From the NCBI RefSeq assembly GCF_013337285.1, contig NZ_SUPW01000003.1, positions 372,001-436,000 on the forward strand: DNA of 64,000 nucleotides, read 5' to 3'. Positions 50,391 to 59,170 of the stretch are shown piece by piece. Under the pieces are notes generated by a model. The model was not told where the DNA came from and made no database searches. It was given only the letters and a program-made list of their open reading frames with translations. This stretch comes from Agrobacterium tumefaciens. GTDB lineage: Bacteria; Pseudomonadota; Alphaproteobacteria; Rhizobiales; Rhizobiaceae. The first letter of the stretch is position 1. The number at the start of each line of letters is the position of its first letter. The translations under genes were made by a program, and so were the position numbers.

Positions 50391-51140
50391 CTAATGCGCC
50401 AGGATTTTCGAGAGGAACGAGCGGGCGCGCTCCGTCTTCGGGTGGGTGAAGAAGCTGTCGCCCTCGCCGATCTCAACGATTTCGCCGCCATCCATAAAGA
50501 CGATCCGGTCCGCCACCTTGCGGGCAAAACCCATCTCATGCGTCACCACCATCATCGTCATGCCCTCCTGCGCCAGCGAGACCATGACATCGAGGACCTC
50601 GTTGATCATTTCCGGATCGAGCGCCGATGTCGGCTCGTCGAAAAGCATGGCAACCGGGTCCATCGCCAGCGCGCGGGCAATGGCGACACGTTGCTGCTGG
50701 CCGCCCGACAATTGGCCGGGATATTTCTTCGCATGCGCCGTTAGCCCCACCCGCTCAAGCAGGGCGTTGGCCTTGGCAAGCGCTTCCGCCGGTGAGCGGC
50801 CGAGAACCTTCTCCTGCCCGATGCTGAGGTTTTCGAGGATCGTCATATGCGGAAAAAGCTCAAAATGCTGGAACACCATGCCCACTTTGGAGCGCAGCTT
50901 CGGCATGTCGGTCTTCGGGTTGGTCACTTCCACCCCGTTGACGGTGATGACGCCGTTGCCGATCGTCTCAAGCGCGTTCACACATTTGATCAGCGTCGAT
51001 TTGCCGGAGCCGGATGGGCCGCAGATGACGACGACTTCGCCCTTGGCAACATTCAGGCTGCAATTGGTCAGAACCTGAAAATGCGGACCGTACCATTTAT
51101 TGATGGACTGGAGTTCGATCATGCTGGTTGTTTGCGACAT
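50391..51140 (-). CDS. Polar amino acid ABC importer ATPase
   Basis: About 249 residues: Walker [10 protein letters not shown], signature [15 protein letters not shown], Walker [15 protein letters not shown], and [16 protein letters not shown]. The GlnQ/HisP type. I choose ATG 51140, which has GAGGAG seven bases before it; in-frame ATG 51155 overlaps the permease stop (ATGA) and is the alternative. It energises the two-gene permease/binding-protein system encoded upstream. Confidence 0.92.
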   Translation of the reverse strand: MSQTTSMIELQSINKWYGPHFQVLTNCSLNVAKGEVVVICGPSGSGKSTLIKCVNALETIGNGVITVNGVEVTNPKTDMPKLRSKVGMVFQHFELFPHMTILENLSIGQEKVLGRSPAEALAKANALLERVGLTAHAKKYPGQLSGGQQQRVAIARALAMDPVAMLFDEPTSALDPEMINEVLDVMVSLAQEGMTMMVVTHEMGFARKVADRIVFMDGGEIVEIGEGDSFFTHPKTERARSFLSKILAH

Positions 51141-51151
51141 CGGACCGCTCC

Positions 51152-51874
51152 TCAATGTATGTCAGTCGACATGGGCCCATAGGCCTTGCCGAAGCGTTTC
51201 TCGATCCGGCGCTGGATGAGTTCCCAGGCGGTCGTCATGGCGAGGTAATAAAGGGCCGCAACCGTGAAAAGCTCCAGCACGAGGAACTTCTCCTGAATGA
51301 GCACCTGCGTGCGGCGCAGAAGCTCCTCCATGGAAATGATAGAGGCGATCGAGGTCGTCTTCAGCACGCCGTTAACGGAATTGCCAAGCGGCGGAATGAT
51401 GATGCGGAAGGCTTGTGGCGCCACGATGTAACGCATCACCTGCGCTTCGGTCATGCCGATGGCCCGCGCCGCGTTGATCTGGCCCTTGGGAACGGCAGCG
51501 ATGCCGGCCCGGACGATTTCCGACAGATAGGCCGCTTCGCAGAGCGACAGGCCGATCAGAGTGGATTGCAGAACCGTGAGCTTGATGCCCATCTGCGGCA
51601 GGCCGGTGTAAATGATGATGAGCTGCACCAGAAGCGGCGTGCCGCGAAAGATCCAGGTGTAGAAATAGGCCGGCCCGGACAGGAACCGGTATTTCGACAT
51701 GCGCATCACAGCAATGACGAAGCCGAGCGCCAGACCCGCCGTCATGGCGAAAACCGTGAGGCCGAGCGTCACCAGCGCGCCCTCGAAAAGATAATAATTC
51801 GTCAGGTATTCGAAGAAACCTTCCCAGTTCCAACCCTTCACGTCTCTCTCCAGTTCATGCGGGCTCCAATTCAT
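51152..51874 (-). CDS. Polar amino acid ABC importer permease
   Basis: About 240 residues from ATG 51874; the open frame continues to 51991, but that would run 59 bases into the binding-protein gene. Another possible start is GTG 51841 with GGAGAG before it. About five membrane helices and the docking loop [21 protein letters not shown] of HisM/GlnP-type permeases. Only one permease gene is present, so it probably works as a homodimer. Confidence 0.9.
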   Translation of the reverse strand: MNWSPHELERDVKGWNWEGFFEYLTNYYLFEGALVTLGLTVFAMTAGLALGFVIAVMRMSKYRFLSGPAYFYTWIFRGTPLLVQLIIIYTGLPQMGIKLTVLQSTLIGLSLCEAAYLSEIVRAGIAAVPKGQINAARAIGMTEAQVMRYIVAPQAFRIIIPPLGNSVNGVLKTTSIASIISMEELLRRTQVLIQEKFLVLELFTVAALYYLAMTTAWELIQRRIEKRFGKAYGPMSTDIH

Positions 51875-51932
51875 GCGGGAACAGTCGCGGCGAGAACCCT
51901 CCCACCGCGATGACAGTTCAGATGGCTGGAAT

Positions 51933-52793
51933 TCAACCTTCCGGGCCGAGAACGGCGAGATCGCCGGGGGCAATGCTGACGCCATAACCACCCATCAGCT
52001 TCTCAAGCGAGCCATCGGCTTTCATCTCCTTCAGAGCGAGGGAGACGGCATCAGCGACGTCCTTGTTGCCGAAGGACAGCGAGCCGGGGGTGGGATACAT
52101 GCCGGAAAGCGCATGGGTGAATTCACCACGGTCCTGATACTGCTTGGCAACCGGATCGATGGATACAGCCGCCTGCACCTGGCCTGCGCGCAATGCCTGA
52201 TAGACCGTCGCATAATTGTCGAACAGGTTGATGGTCATCGGCGCGAGGCCGCGTTTCTTGAAGTCCTCGTTCAGTTCCTTGATCTTGCGCTCTGCATAAC
52301 CGCCAATATCGGTGCTGACGGCCTTGCCGGCCAGATCGTCGACCTTGGTGATGGGATCGGACGCGCCGACCGCCGTGGAAATGCTGATGGCAAGGTTTTC
52401 ATAGGGGATCATGAACAGGATCTTGCGTCGTTCCGCCGTCACGAACAGGCCGGCATTTATCAGGTCCCAGCGGCCGCCCTGCAGGCCCGGCACCATCGTC
52501 GCATATTCGGTGCTGATGTATTCAGGCTTCAAGCAGAGACGCTTGGCGATCTCATAACCCAGCTCGATGCGCAGGCCTTTCAGGACACCTTGCTGGTCGG
52601 CATAGGCCATGGGCGGCAGGGTCGGGCTGGTGGCCATGACGAGATGGCCGGGCTTGATGAGATGATTGTCGGATATTTTCGGCGTGCAGTCCTGTGCAAC
52701 GGCGGCACCGGCAAAAAGAGTGATGGCGACGCCCGCCAGAAAGGTTTTGGCGCGCACGACTGTGCATTTCCGGGAAATCGGATTCCAGTTCAT
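51933..52793 (-). CDS. Polar amino acid ABC importer substrate-binding protein
   Basis: Protein of 286 residues, signal peptide to about residue 33 (TFLAGVAITLFAGAAVAQ), then the bacterial extracellular SBP_bac_3 fold (LVMATSPTLPPMAYADQQGV, LRIELGYEIAKRL, WDLINAGLFVTAERRK). It binds an amino acid-like ligand in the periplasm. First gene of the three-gene importer, with a GntR-type operator and TTGACA upstream. This could be a second route for the zwitterionic heterocycle or for a related betaine. Confidence 0.91.
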   Translation of the reverse strand: MNWNPISRKCTVVRAKTFLAGVAITLFAGAAVAQDCTPKISDNHLIKPGHLVMATSPTLPPMAYADQQGVLKGLRIELGYEIAKRLCLKPEYISTEYATMVPGLQGGRWDLINAGLFVTAERRKILFMIPYENLAISISTAVGASDPITKVDDLAGKAVSTDIGGYAERKIKELNEDFKKRGLAPMTINLFDNYATVYQALRAGQVQAAVSIDPVAKQYQDRGEFTHALSGMYPTPGSLSFGNKDVADAVSLALKEMKADGSLEKLMGGYGVSIAPGDLAVLGPEG

Positions 52794-52820
52794 ATTTAGC
52801 TCCGCTCTTTATATTATTGA

Positions 52821-52836
52821 TTATGGCATACCATCA
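52821..52836. promoter_or_regulatory. GntR-type operator before the amino-acid ABC operon
   Basis: TTATGGCATACCATCA; its reverse complement differs from the site at 49024 at one of 16 positions. TTGACA on the minus strand lies just upstream (52859-52854). Confidence 0.68.
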
Positions 52837-52894
52837 CACCAAACGGTTTACCCTGTCAAGAAGCGGACAAGTATTTTTCTAAATTATTGAAAAA

Positions 52895-52950
52895 CAATGG
52901 TAAAATAAAAATAGCGCAACCTTGCGGCTCCCGGCAGGGCAGCCGCAAGG
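52895..52950 (-). terminator. Terminator after the GntR regulator gene
   Basis: CCTTGCGGCT (52920-52929) pairs with AGCCGCAAGG (52941-52950), followed on the minus strand by a T-rich stretch (52915-52895). It separates the GntR gene from the importer operon downstream. Confidence 0.65.
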
Positions 52951-52977
52951 GCGGGGCAACGAGAGCGCCGAAGACTT

Positions 52978-53673
52978 TCAGTCGGCGGTTTTTTGCGCCG
53001 TGAGGACGGCTTCAGCGATGGCGCAAGCGCTCGTCACATGGTCGAGCGCGGCTTTGTAGGCGGCGTCACCATCTCCCTGGCGGATCGCCTCGACAATCTT
53101 TTCCATCTGCGCCGGGCCTTCGGTATCGCGGCTTTTCGTCTTGATCGTCATGGAGCGCAGATGGTTGATCCGCACCGTCAGCAGATTGACGACACCCCAG
53201 GCGACCTGCCGGTCGATCTTGCTGAACAGCGTATGGTAAAAGGACGAGGTATGCGCCAGCACGCCCGGCATATCCTTGGAGACATAGCTCTCTCGAATAT
53301 GTTTCAGCGAAACCTCAAGCGCCTCGACGATGGCGGGATCGCGGCGTTCGGCACAGAGCCGGGCCGCCATTCCCTCCAGTGCGCCGCGAATTTCGTAAAT
53401 CTGCTTGGCCTCATTGAGATCGAGCAGCGCAACCATCGGACCCTTGTTCGGCAAATTCGCGACCAGCCCTTCGGATTCCAGATGCCGCAAAACCTCGCGC
53501 ACGATGGTGCGGGACACGCCGAGCTGGGCGCAGAGATCGCGCTCGACCAGACGGTCGCCGGGGCGGAAGTAACCGTTCACGATGGCATCCCGCACCTTGT
53601 CGAGCGCAAGTTCCCTCAACGTCTTCGTTGGACGCTCAACGCGAATGGCAGTTCCCTGCAAAGCACCGGTCAT
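52978..53673 (-). CDS. GntR-family (FCD) regulator of the catabolic island
   Basis: About 231 residues from ATG 53673, which has GAGGTG before it; the frame runs to 53715 without a better start. N-terminal winged helix (about 15-80, GDRLVERDLCAQLGVSRTIVREVLRHLE) and C-terminal FCD ligand domain. Operators of the form TGGTAYGCCATAA stand before this gene (53742-53757), the polar amino acid importer (52821) and the DUF1185-headed operon (49024), so it probably represses all three and itself until an inducer binds. Confidence 0.88.
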   Translation of the reverse strand: MTGALQGTAIRVERPTKTLRELALDKVRDAIVNGYFRPGDRLVERDLCAQLGVSRTIVREVLRHLESEGLVANLPNKGPMVALLDLNEAKQIYEIRGALEGMAARLCAERRDPAIVEALEVSLKHIRESYVSKDMPGVLAHTSSFYHTLFSKIDRQVAWGVVNLLTVRINHLRSMTIKTKSRDTEGPAQMEKIVEAIRQGDGDAAYKAALDHVTSACAIAEAVLTAQKTAD

Positions 53674-53741
53674 GGTATCACCTCGTTTGGCACATCCCGC
53701 TTCGGCTCGCCGCAAGCAGAATCGGGTTCTGGCTCTTGATA

Positions 53742-53757
53742 TTATGGCGTACCAACT
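53742..53757. promoter_or_regulatory. GntR-type operator before the regulator gene
   Basis: TTATGGCGTACCAACT, sharing TTATGGCRTACCA with the sites at 49024 and 52821. Suggests autoregulation. Confidence 0.6.
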
Positions 53758-53829
53758 TATTTAGCCGCGCATCATCTTTATGGCAACAGCAGAGCTGCGG
53801 CAGGCGGATGGTCACAGCAGGCGGAAACC

Positions 53830-54714
53830 TTATCCCATTCTTTCCGAGGCGTAGGAGCCGGGACCGGGTGGGAAGACAACTGTGCGGTTACCGTTGATGA
53901 AGGTGCGGTGGTGGATGTGAGCGTGGATGGCCCGGGCCAGTACCTGCGCCTCCACATCGCGGCCGAGCGACACATAATCCTCAGCGCTCTGTGCATGGGT
54001 GATACGCACGATATCCTGCTCGATGATCGGGCCTTCATCCAGATCGGCTGTCACATAATGCGCCGTCGCGCCGATCAGCTTCACGCCGCGCTGATAGGCC
54101 TGCTTGTAAGGGTTGGCGCCCTTGAAGGACGGCAGGAAGGAATGGTGGATATTGATGATCTTACCCGACATCGTCTCGCACATTCTGTCGGAAAGCACCT
54201 GCATGTAGCGGGCAAGCACGATCAGCTCCGTTCCGGTGCTTTCAGCAATCTCCATGATCCGGGCTTCGGCCTGCGGCTTGTTTTCCTTCGTCACCGGAAT
54301 GTGGTGGAAAGGAATATCGTGATTGACGACGACCTTCTGGTAATCGAAATGGTTGGAGACGACGCCGACGATATCGATCGGCAGCGCGCCGATGCGCCAG
54401 CGGTACAGCAGATCGTTCAGGCAATGGCCGAAACGCGAGACCATCAGCATAACCTTCATCCTTTCGGACTGGTCATGCAAAGCCACCTCCATGCCGAACT
54501 TTTCCGAGATCGGCGCAAGCCCGGCCACAAGGTCCTCTCGTCTGGCGCCCTCCTCGGAAATGAACCCCACCCGCATGAAGAAGCGGCCCGTACCAAGATC
54601 GTCGAACTGCGAACTATCGACGATGTTGCAGCCCTTATCAGCCAGGAAGCCAGAAAGGGCGGCAACGATGCCGCGGGTGGATTTGCATGTGACGGTCAGG
54701 ACGAAGTTCGTCAT
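53830..54714 (-). CDS. purU: Formyltetrahydrofolate deformylase
   Basis: Protein of 294 residues: N-terminal ACT domain (about 6-85) and formyltransferase-like catalytic domain with NHDIPFHHIPVTKENK, LARYMQVLSD and NIHHSFLPSFKGANPYKQA. It hydrolyses 10-formyl-tetrahydrofolate to formate and tetrahydrofolate. Next to methylamine genes it would drain C1 units released by N-methylglutamate dehydrogenase, so it is likely a dedicated copy. It is downstream of gmaS, separated by a terminator. Confidence 0.94.
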   Translation of the reverse strand: MTNFVLTVTCKSTRGIVAALSGFLADKGCNIVDSSQFDDLGTGRFFMRVGFISEEGARREDLVAGLAPISEKFGMEVALHDQSERMKVMLMVSRFGHCLNDLLYRWRIGALPIDIVGVVSNHFDYQKVVVNHDIPFHHIPVTKENKPQAEARIMEIAESTGTELIVLARYMQVLSDRMCETMSGKIINIHHSFLPSFKGANPYKQAYQRGVKLIGATAHYVTADLDEGPIIEQDIVRITHAQSAEDYVSLGRDVEAQVLARAIHAHIHHRTFINGNRTVVFPPGPGSYASERMG

Positions 54715-54742
54715 CTGGCGCTCTTTCTGTCATCGATATGGG

Positions 54743-54771
54743 AAAAACCCGCGCGGTTTGATGCGCGCGGG
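54743..54771 (-). terminator. Rho-independent terminator after gmaS
   Basis: CCCGCGC (54748-54754) / GCGCGGG (54765-54771) with a 10-base loop; on the minus strand T5 follows (54747-54743). It ends the gmaS transcript before purU. Confidence 0.8.
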
Positions 54772-54803
54772 AAAAGCCGCAAGGGCGGCGGGGAAAACCG
54801 AGG

Positions 54804-56111
54804 TCAAACGTCGAGCGTGGTCTGATGCTCCCAGGCGGTGAACTGCGCGCAATAGCTGTTCCACTCGCCCTGCTTGAGCTTCACATAGGCCTTTGAGAAT
54901 TCGAGGCCCAGCGCCTGCTGCAACTCTTCATCCTTCTCATATTCGCGCAATGCATCGAGAAGATTGAGCGGCAGCTTCGGCGCATCCGTAACCGTGTGGC
55001 CCTCACGATACATGTCGATATCGTAGTGCGGACCCGGATCGGCCTGCGAACGGACACCGGACAATCCGGCGGCGATGATGATGGCCTGCAGTAGATAGGG
55101 GTTCACGGCACCATCCGGCAGGCGCAGTTCGAACCGCCCCGGCCCCGGCACGCGCACCATGTGGGTGCGGTTATTGCCGGTCCAGGTCACCGTATTCGGC
55201 GCCCATGTCGCGCCCGAAATGGTGCGCGGCGCGTTTATGCGTTTGTAAGAATTGACCGTCGGATTGGTGATAGCGGCAAGAGCGGAGGCATGTTTCATGA
55301 TGCCGCCGAGAAAGGTCTTGCCCTGGGCGGAAAGCCCAAAAGGCATCGCCTTGTCGGCGAAGGCGTTGACCTTGCCGTCGAGGTCCCAGACCGAAATATG
55401 GGCATGGCAGCCGTTACCGGTCAGCCCTTTGAATGGTTTCGGCATGAAGGTGGCGCGCAACCCATGCTTTTCGGCAACGGACTTGACCATGAATTTGAAG
55501 AAGGAATGTTTATCGGCGGTCTGGAGCGCATCGTCATATTCCCAGTTCATCTCGAACTGGCCGTTCGCATCTTCATGGTCATTCTGGTAGGGCTTCCAGC
55601 CAAGCTCCAGCATGTAATCGCAAATCTCGGCGATCACATCGTAACGGCGCATCACCGCCTGCTGGTCGTAACACGGCTTTTCCGCCGTGTCGTACTCGTC
55701 GGAGATTTTTGCACCGTCAGGTGAAATCAGGAAAAATTCCGGCTCCACGCCGGTTTTGACCCGCAAGCCTTTTTCGGCCGCTTCGGCGATGAGCTTTTTC
55801 AACATCACGCGCGGCGCCTGTTCCACCGGCTGGTCTTCCATGACGCAATCGGCTGCAACCCAGGCAACATCCTTTTTCCACGGAAGCTGGATAACCGACG
55901 AAGCGTCCGGCACGGCGAAAAGATCGGGATGGGCCGGCGTCAGATCGAACCATGTGGCGAAACCGGCAAAACCCGCGCCACCCTTCTGCATATCGGCGAT
56001 GGCTTCGGCGGGAACCAGCTTGGCGCGCTGGCCGCCGAAGAGATCGGTATAGCTGATCATGAAATATTTGATGCCCTTTTCGGCAGCAAATGTGGAGAGG
56101 TCCAGTGTCAC
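54804..56111 (-). CDS. gmaS: Gamma-glutamylmethylamide synthetase (type III glutamine synthetase-like)
   Basis: Protein of 435 residues of the glutamine synthetase superfamily. Seen: FMISYTDLFGGQRAKLVP near residue 17, VEPEFFLI, MNWEYDDALQTADKH, GNGCHAHISVWD and the PGPGRFELRLPDGAVNPYL motif. In methylamine users GmaS joins methylamine to glutamate with ATP to give gamma-glutamylmethylamide. Synteny with MgsABC and Mgd genes makes that role more likely than plain glutamine synthesis; older rhizobial annotation calls the homologue glnT. GTG start at 56111 with AAGGGGA before it. Terminator-like hairpins lie on both sides, so it may have its own promoter. Confidence 0.85.
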   Translation of the reverse strand: MTLDLSTFAAEKGIKYFMISYTDLFGGQRAKLVPAEAIADMQKGGAGFAGFATWFDLTPAHPDLFAVPDASSVIQLPWKKDVAWVAADCVMEDQPVEQAPRVMLKKLIAEAAEKGLRVKTGVEPEFFLISPDGAKISDEYDTAEKPCYDQQAVMRRYDVIAEICDYMLELGWKPYQNDHEDANGQFEMNWEYDDALQTADKHSFFKFMVKSVAEKHGLRATFMPKPFKGLTGNGCHAHISVWDLDGKVNAFADKAMPFGLSAQGKTFLGGIMKHASALAAITNPTVNSYKRINAPRTISGATWAPNTVTWTGNNRTHMVRVPGPGRFELRLPDGAVNPYLLQAIIIAAGLSGVRSQADPGPHYDIDMYREGHTVTDAPKLPLNLLDALREYEKDEELQQALGLEFSKAYVKLKQGEWNSYCAQFTAWEHQTTLDV

Positions 56112-56153
56112 GTCATTCCCCTTTTTTTGGTATCAGACACTTCATTGACAAAA

Positions 56154-56183
56154 GACGGACGCATCCTCCCAAATGCGTCCGTC
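56154..56183 (-). terminator. Terminator-like hairpin between mgsC and gmaS
   Basis: GACGGACGCAT (56154-56164) and ATGCGTCCGTC (56173-56183), an 11-base-pair perfect stem with an 8-base loop; TTTTGT follows on the minus strand. It could attenuate read-through into gmaS. Confidence 0.7.
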
Positions 56184-56194
56184 CATTATGTTGT

Positions 56195-57523
56195 TTAAAA
56201 ACTGCCTTTCCCCGGAAACCAGTTGGTTCCCGCCAGAGGAACCTGCGCCATGGCGGCGGCCTCCATGGTCAGCGCTACCAGATCTTCCGGCTCCAGATTG
56301 TGGAGATGGTTCTTGCCGCAGGCACGCGCGATGGTTTGCGCTTCGAGCGTCATGACCTTCAGATAATTGGCAAGGCGACGGCCGGCAGCGATCGGATCGA
56401 GGCGTGCGGCAAGCTCCGGGTCCTGCGTCGTGATGCCGGCCGGGTCTTTGCCTTCGTGCCAGTCATCATAAGCGCCGGCGGTGGTGCCGAGTTTCTGATA
56501 TTCGTCTTCCCAGTGCGGATCATTATCCCCCAGCGCCACCAGCGCCGCCGTGCCGATGGCGACCGCATCGGCCCCCAGCGCCAGCGCCTTGGCGACATCA
56601 GCACCTGAACGAATGCCGCCGGACACAATCAGTTGCACCTTGCGGTGCATGCCGAGATCCTGAAGCGCCTGAACGGCGGGGCGAATGCAGGCAAGCGTGG
56701 GCATGCCAACATTCTCGATGAAGACATCCTGCGTTGCCGCCGTGCCGCCCTGCATACCGTCAAGCACCACCACATCGGCACCGGCTTTCACCGCCAAAGC
56801 CGTGTCGTAATAGGGGCGTGCGCCGCCGACCTTGATGTAGATCGGTTTTTCCCAGTCGGTGATTTCGCGCAATTCGAGGATCTTGATTTCCAGATCGTCA
56901 GGGCCGGTCCAGTCAGGATGACGGCAGGCGGAACGCTGGTCGATGCCCTTGGGAAGATTGCGCATATTGGCGACGCGATCGGAAATCTTCTGGCCGAGCA
57001 ACATGCCGCCGCCGCCCGGCTTCGCACCCTGGCCGACAACGATCTCGATGGCATCCGCACGGCGCAAATCCTTGGGGTTCATGCCGTAACGCGACGGCAG
57101 ATACTGATAAACCAGCGTCTGGCTGTGGCCGCGCTCCTCATCCGTCATGCCGCCATCACCCGTCGTGGTGGAGGTGCCGGCAATCGTCGCGCCACGGCCG
57201 AGCGCTTCCTTGGCGTTGCCGGAGAGAGCGCCGAAGCTCATGCCGGCAATGGTGATCGGCGTTTTCAACGTGATCGGCTTTTTGGCAAAACGCGTGCCGA
57301 GCGTAACTGTCGTATCGCATTTCTCGCGGTAACCCTCGAGCGGATAACGCGAGATGGACGCACCGAGAAACAACAGGTCATCGAAATGCGGAACCTTGCG
57401 CTTGGTGCCCGCGCCGCGAATGTCGTAAATACCGGTCGCCGCCGCCCGGCGGATTTCCGCCAGCGTGTGGTCGTCGAATGTCGCGGACTTGCGCGGCGGG
57501 GTGAAGGGGTTGTGATAGCTCAT
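56195..57523 (-). CDS. mgsC: N-methylglutamate synthase subunit C (glutamate synthase FMN domain)
   Basis: Protein of 442 residues matching the FMN-binding synthase domain of glutamate synthase as a separate subunit: TPITIAGMSFGALSGNAKEALGRGA, TSTTTGDGGMTDEERG, VGQGAKPGGGGMLLGQKIS and VVLDGMQGGTAATQDVF. With MgsA and MgsB it forms N-methylglutamate from gamma-glutamylmethylamide or methylamine and a glutamate/2-oxoglutarate partner. Start has AGGGA upstream and lies 16 bases after mgsB. In Sinorhizobium the homologue is named glxD. Confidence 0.86.
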   Translation of the reverse strand: MSYHNPFTPPRKSATFDDHTLAEIRRAAATGIYDIRGAGTKRKVPHFDDLLFLGASISRYPLEGYREKCDTTVTLGTRFAKKPITLKTPITIAGMSFGALSGNAKEALGRGATIAGTSTTTGDGGMTDEERGHSQTLVYQYLPSRYGMNPKDLRRADAIEIVVGQGAKPGGGGMLLGQKISDRVANMRNLPKGIDQRSACRHPDWTGPDDLEIKILELREITDWEKPIYIKVGGARPYYDTALAVKAGADVVVLDGMQGGTAATQDVFIENVGMPTLACIRPAVQALQDLGMHRKVQLIVSGGIRSGADVAKALALGADAVAIGTAALVALGDNDPHWEDEYQKLGTTAGAYDDWHEGKDPAGITTQDPELAARLDPIAAGRRLANYLKVMTLEAQTIARACGKNHLHNLEPEDLVALTMEAAAMAQVPLAGTNWFPGKGSF

Positions 57524-57539
57524 CTAAATATCCCTCGCC

Positions 57540-58226
57540 TCAATACGCGTCGGCGTTGTCGATGTTAAAATTGTAGAGCGTGCGGGCCGAACCGTAGCGC
57601 TTGAACTCGCTTGGGTTGACATCGGTGACGCCGGCTTTCTCAAGAAGTTCGGCAAGTTTCTCCAGATGTTCGGGCCGCATTTCCTTCTCGATGCAATCGG
57701 CACCGAGGCTTTTAACCGCACCGCGCACGAAAAGCTTTGCCTCATAGAGAGAATCGCCCAGCGCATCGCCCGCATCGCCGCAGACGACGAGATGGCCGGA
57801 CTGGCCCATGAAGGCGGACATGTGGCCGATATTGCCCTTCACGACGATATCGATGCCTTTCATGGAAATGCCGCAGCGGGAGGCGGCATTTCCTTTGATG
57901 ACCAGCAGCCCGCCGCGACCGGTGGCCCCGGCATATTGCGAGGCGTCGCCCTCTATAACGACAGTGCCGGACATCATGTTTTCCGCAACGCCCGGCCCGG
58001 CCGAACCGTGCACGGTGACGGTGCCGCCATCATTCATGCCGGCGCAATAATAACCGACCGAGCCGCGCACATCGACGGTCACGGGGCTGTCGATGCCGAC
58101 GGCGACGGCATGGTGGCCGCGCGGATTGACCACTTCGAATTCGGTATCGTTGACGCCGGAGGAAAGGCCGTGGAGGGCGCTATTCAGTTCACGCAACGGT
58201 GTGTGGGAGAGATCGAAAACTGGCAT
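57540..58226 (-). CDS. mgsB: N-methylglutamate synthase subunit B (GXGXG domain)
   Basis: Protein of 228 residues, the right-handed beta-helix GXGXG domain of glutamate synthase as an independent protein: repeats such as VDVRGSVGYYCAGMNDGGTV, VIEGDASQYAGATGRGG and IVVKGNIGHMSAFMGQSG. It links the amidotransferase and synthase subunits. It lies between mgsA (38 bases upstream) and mgsC (16 bases downstream). Confidence 0.86.
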   Translation of the reverse strand: MPVFDLSHTPLRELNSALHGLSSGVNDTEFEVVNPRGHHAVAVGIDSPVTVDVRGSVGYYCAGMNDGGTVTVHGSAGPGVAENMMSGTVVIEGDASQYAGATGRGGLLVIKGNAASRCGISMKGIDIVVKGNIGHMSAFMGQSGHLVVCGDAGDALGDSLYEAKLFVRGAVKSLGADCIEKEMRPEHLEKLAELLEKAGVTDVNPSEFKRYGSARTLYNFNIDNADAY

Positions 58227-58264
58227 GGATTATGACTTTCGCAATATGCGCCAATGGACAGGTC

Positions 58265-59170
58265 TCAGGCGGCCTTTTCATGGTCCCAGAAATAGACGGT
58301 CGCCGGTTCCGGCTCCCAGACACGGGCATTTTCGATGCCGGGCAGATTGACCAGCGCGCGATATTCGGAGCCGAAAGCGACATATTGATCGGTCTCGGCC
58401 ATCACAGCCGGCTTGCAGGCGATGGGATCGCGCACCACGCCGAAACCGGATTTGGTGCCGACGACGAAGGTGAAGAAGCCGTCTAGGTCGTCAAGTGCAC
58501 CGGTCAACGCCTCGCCGAGATCCTTGCCTTTGGCCATTTCCGCCGTGAGATAGGCGGCGGCCACTTCCGAGTCGTTCTGGGTTTCGAAGCTCATGCCTTC
58601 GCGCACCAGCTCGCGGCGCAGATTATTGTGGTTGGAGAGCGAACCATTATGCACCAGGCACTGATCGGCACCGGTGGAGAATGGATGCGCGCCAAGCGTC
58701 GTCACAGCTGATTCCGTCGCCATGCGGGTGTGGCCGATGCCGTGACTGCCGGCCATGGAGCGCACGTTAAAACGGGCGACGACATCCTTCGGCAGGCCGG
58801 TTTCCTTGTAGATTTCCACGCTGTCGCCGGAACCCATGACCCGGACATCCGGGCGGATGGCGGCAAGAGCCGCACGAATGCCATCGAGCTTATCGGCAGG
58901 GATATCCAGCACCGCATGGGTGCTTTTCACCGTGACCAAGGCTTCGACACCGTTTTCGTTCAGCGCCTCGGCAAGGCCGGAAAAATCAGCGGCAGGATTA
59001 GGCGACTGGATCGTGACTTTTGCACGGCCTGCCGCAGTACTTCCGTAGATCGCGATGCCGGCCGAATCCGGCCCGCGATCGGTCATGGTGATGAGCATGT
59101 CCGAAAGCAGCTCACCCAGCTGCGGTTCAAGGCTTTTGTCCTTCAGGAATAGTCCAACAATGCCGCACAT
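58265..59170 (-). CDS. mgsA: N-methylglutamate synthase subunit A (class II amidotransferase)
   Basis: Protein of 301 residues beginning MCGIVGLFLKDKSLEPQ: after Met removal Cys2 is the N-terminal nucleophile of a class II glutamine amidotransferase. Further motifs GHTRMATESAVTTLGAHPF and VHNGSLSNHNNLRRELVREG. It hydrolyses the gamma-glutamyl amide and passes the amine to MgsC. First gene of the mgsABC operon; GGAGG lies 10 bases before ATG 59170. TATGGAATTCCA at 59211-59222 with TTGACT beside it may be an operator. Confidence 0.87.
   Translation of the reverse strand: MCGIVGLFLKDKSLEPQLGELLSDMLITMTDRGPDSAGIAIYGSTAAGRAKVTIQSPNPAADFSGLAEALNENGVEALVTVKSTHAVLDIPADKLDGIRAALAAIRPDVRVMGSGDSVEIYKETGLPKDVVARFNVRSMAGSHGIGHTRMATESAVTTLGAHPFSTGADQCLVHNGSLSNHNNLRRELVREGMSFETQNDSEVAAAYLTAEMAKGKDLGEALTGALDDLDGFFTFVVGTKSGFGVVRDPIACKPAVMAETDQYVAFGSEYRALVNLPGIENARVWEPEPATVYFWDHEKAA

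Noticed and set aside
53795..53824. Direct repeat GCAGGCGG near the purU 3' end
   Set aside because: Only two 8-base copies with no symmetry or promoter context; likely chance.
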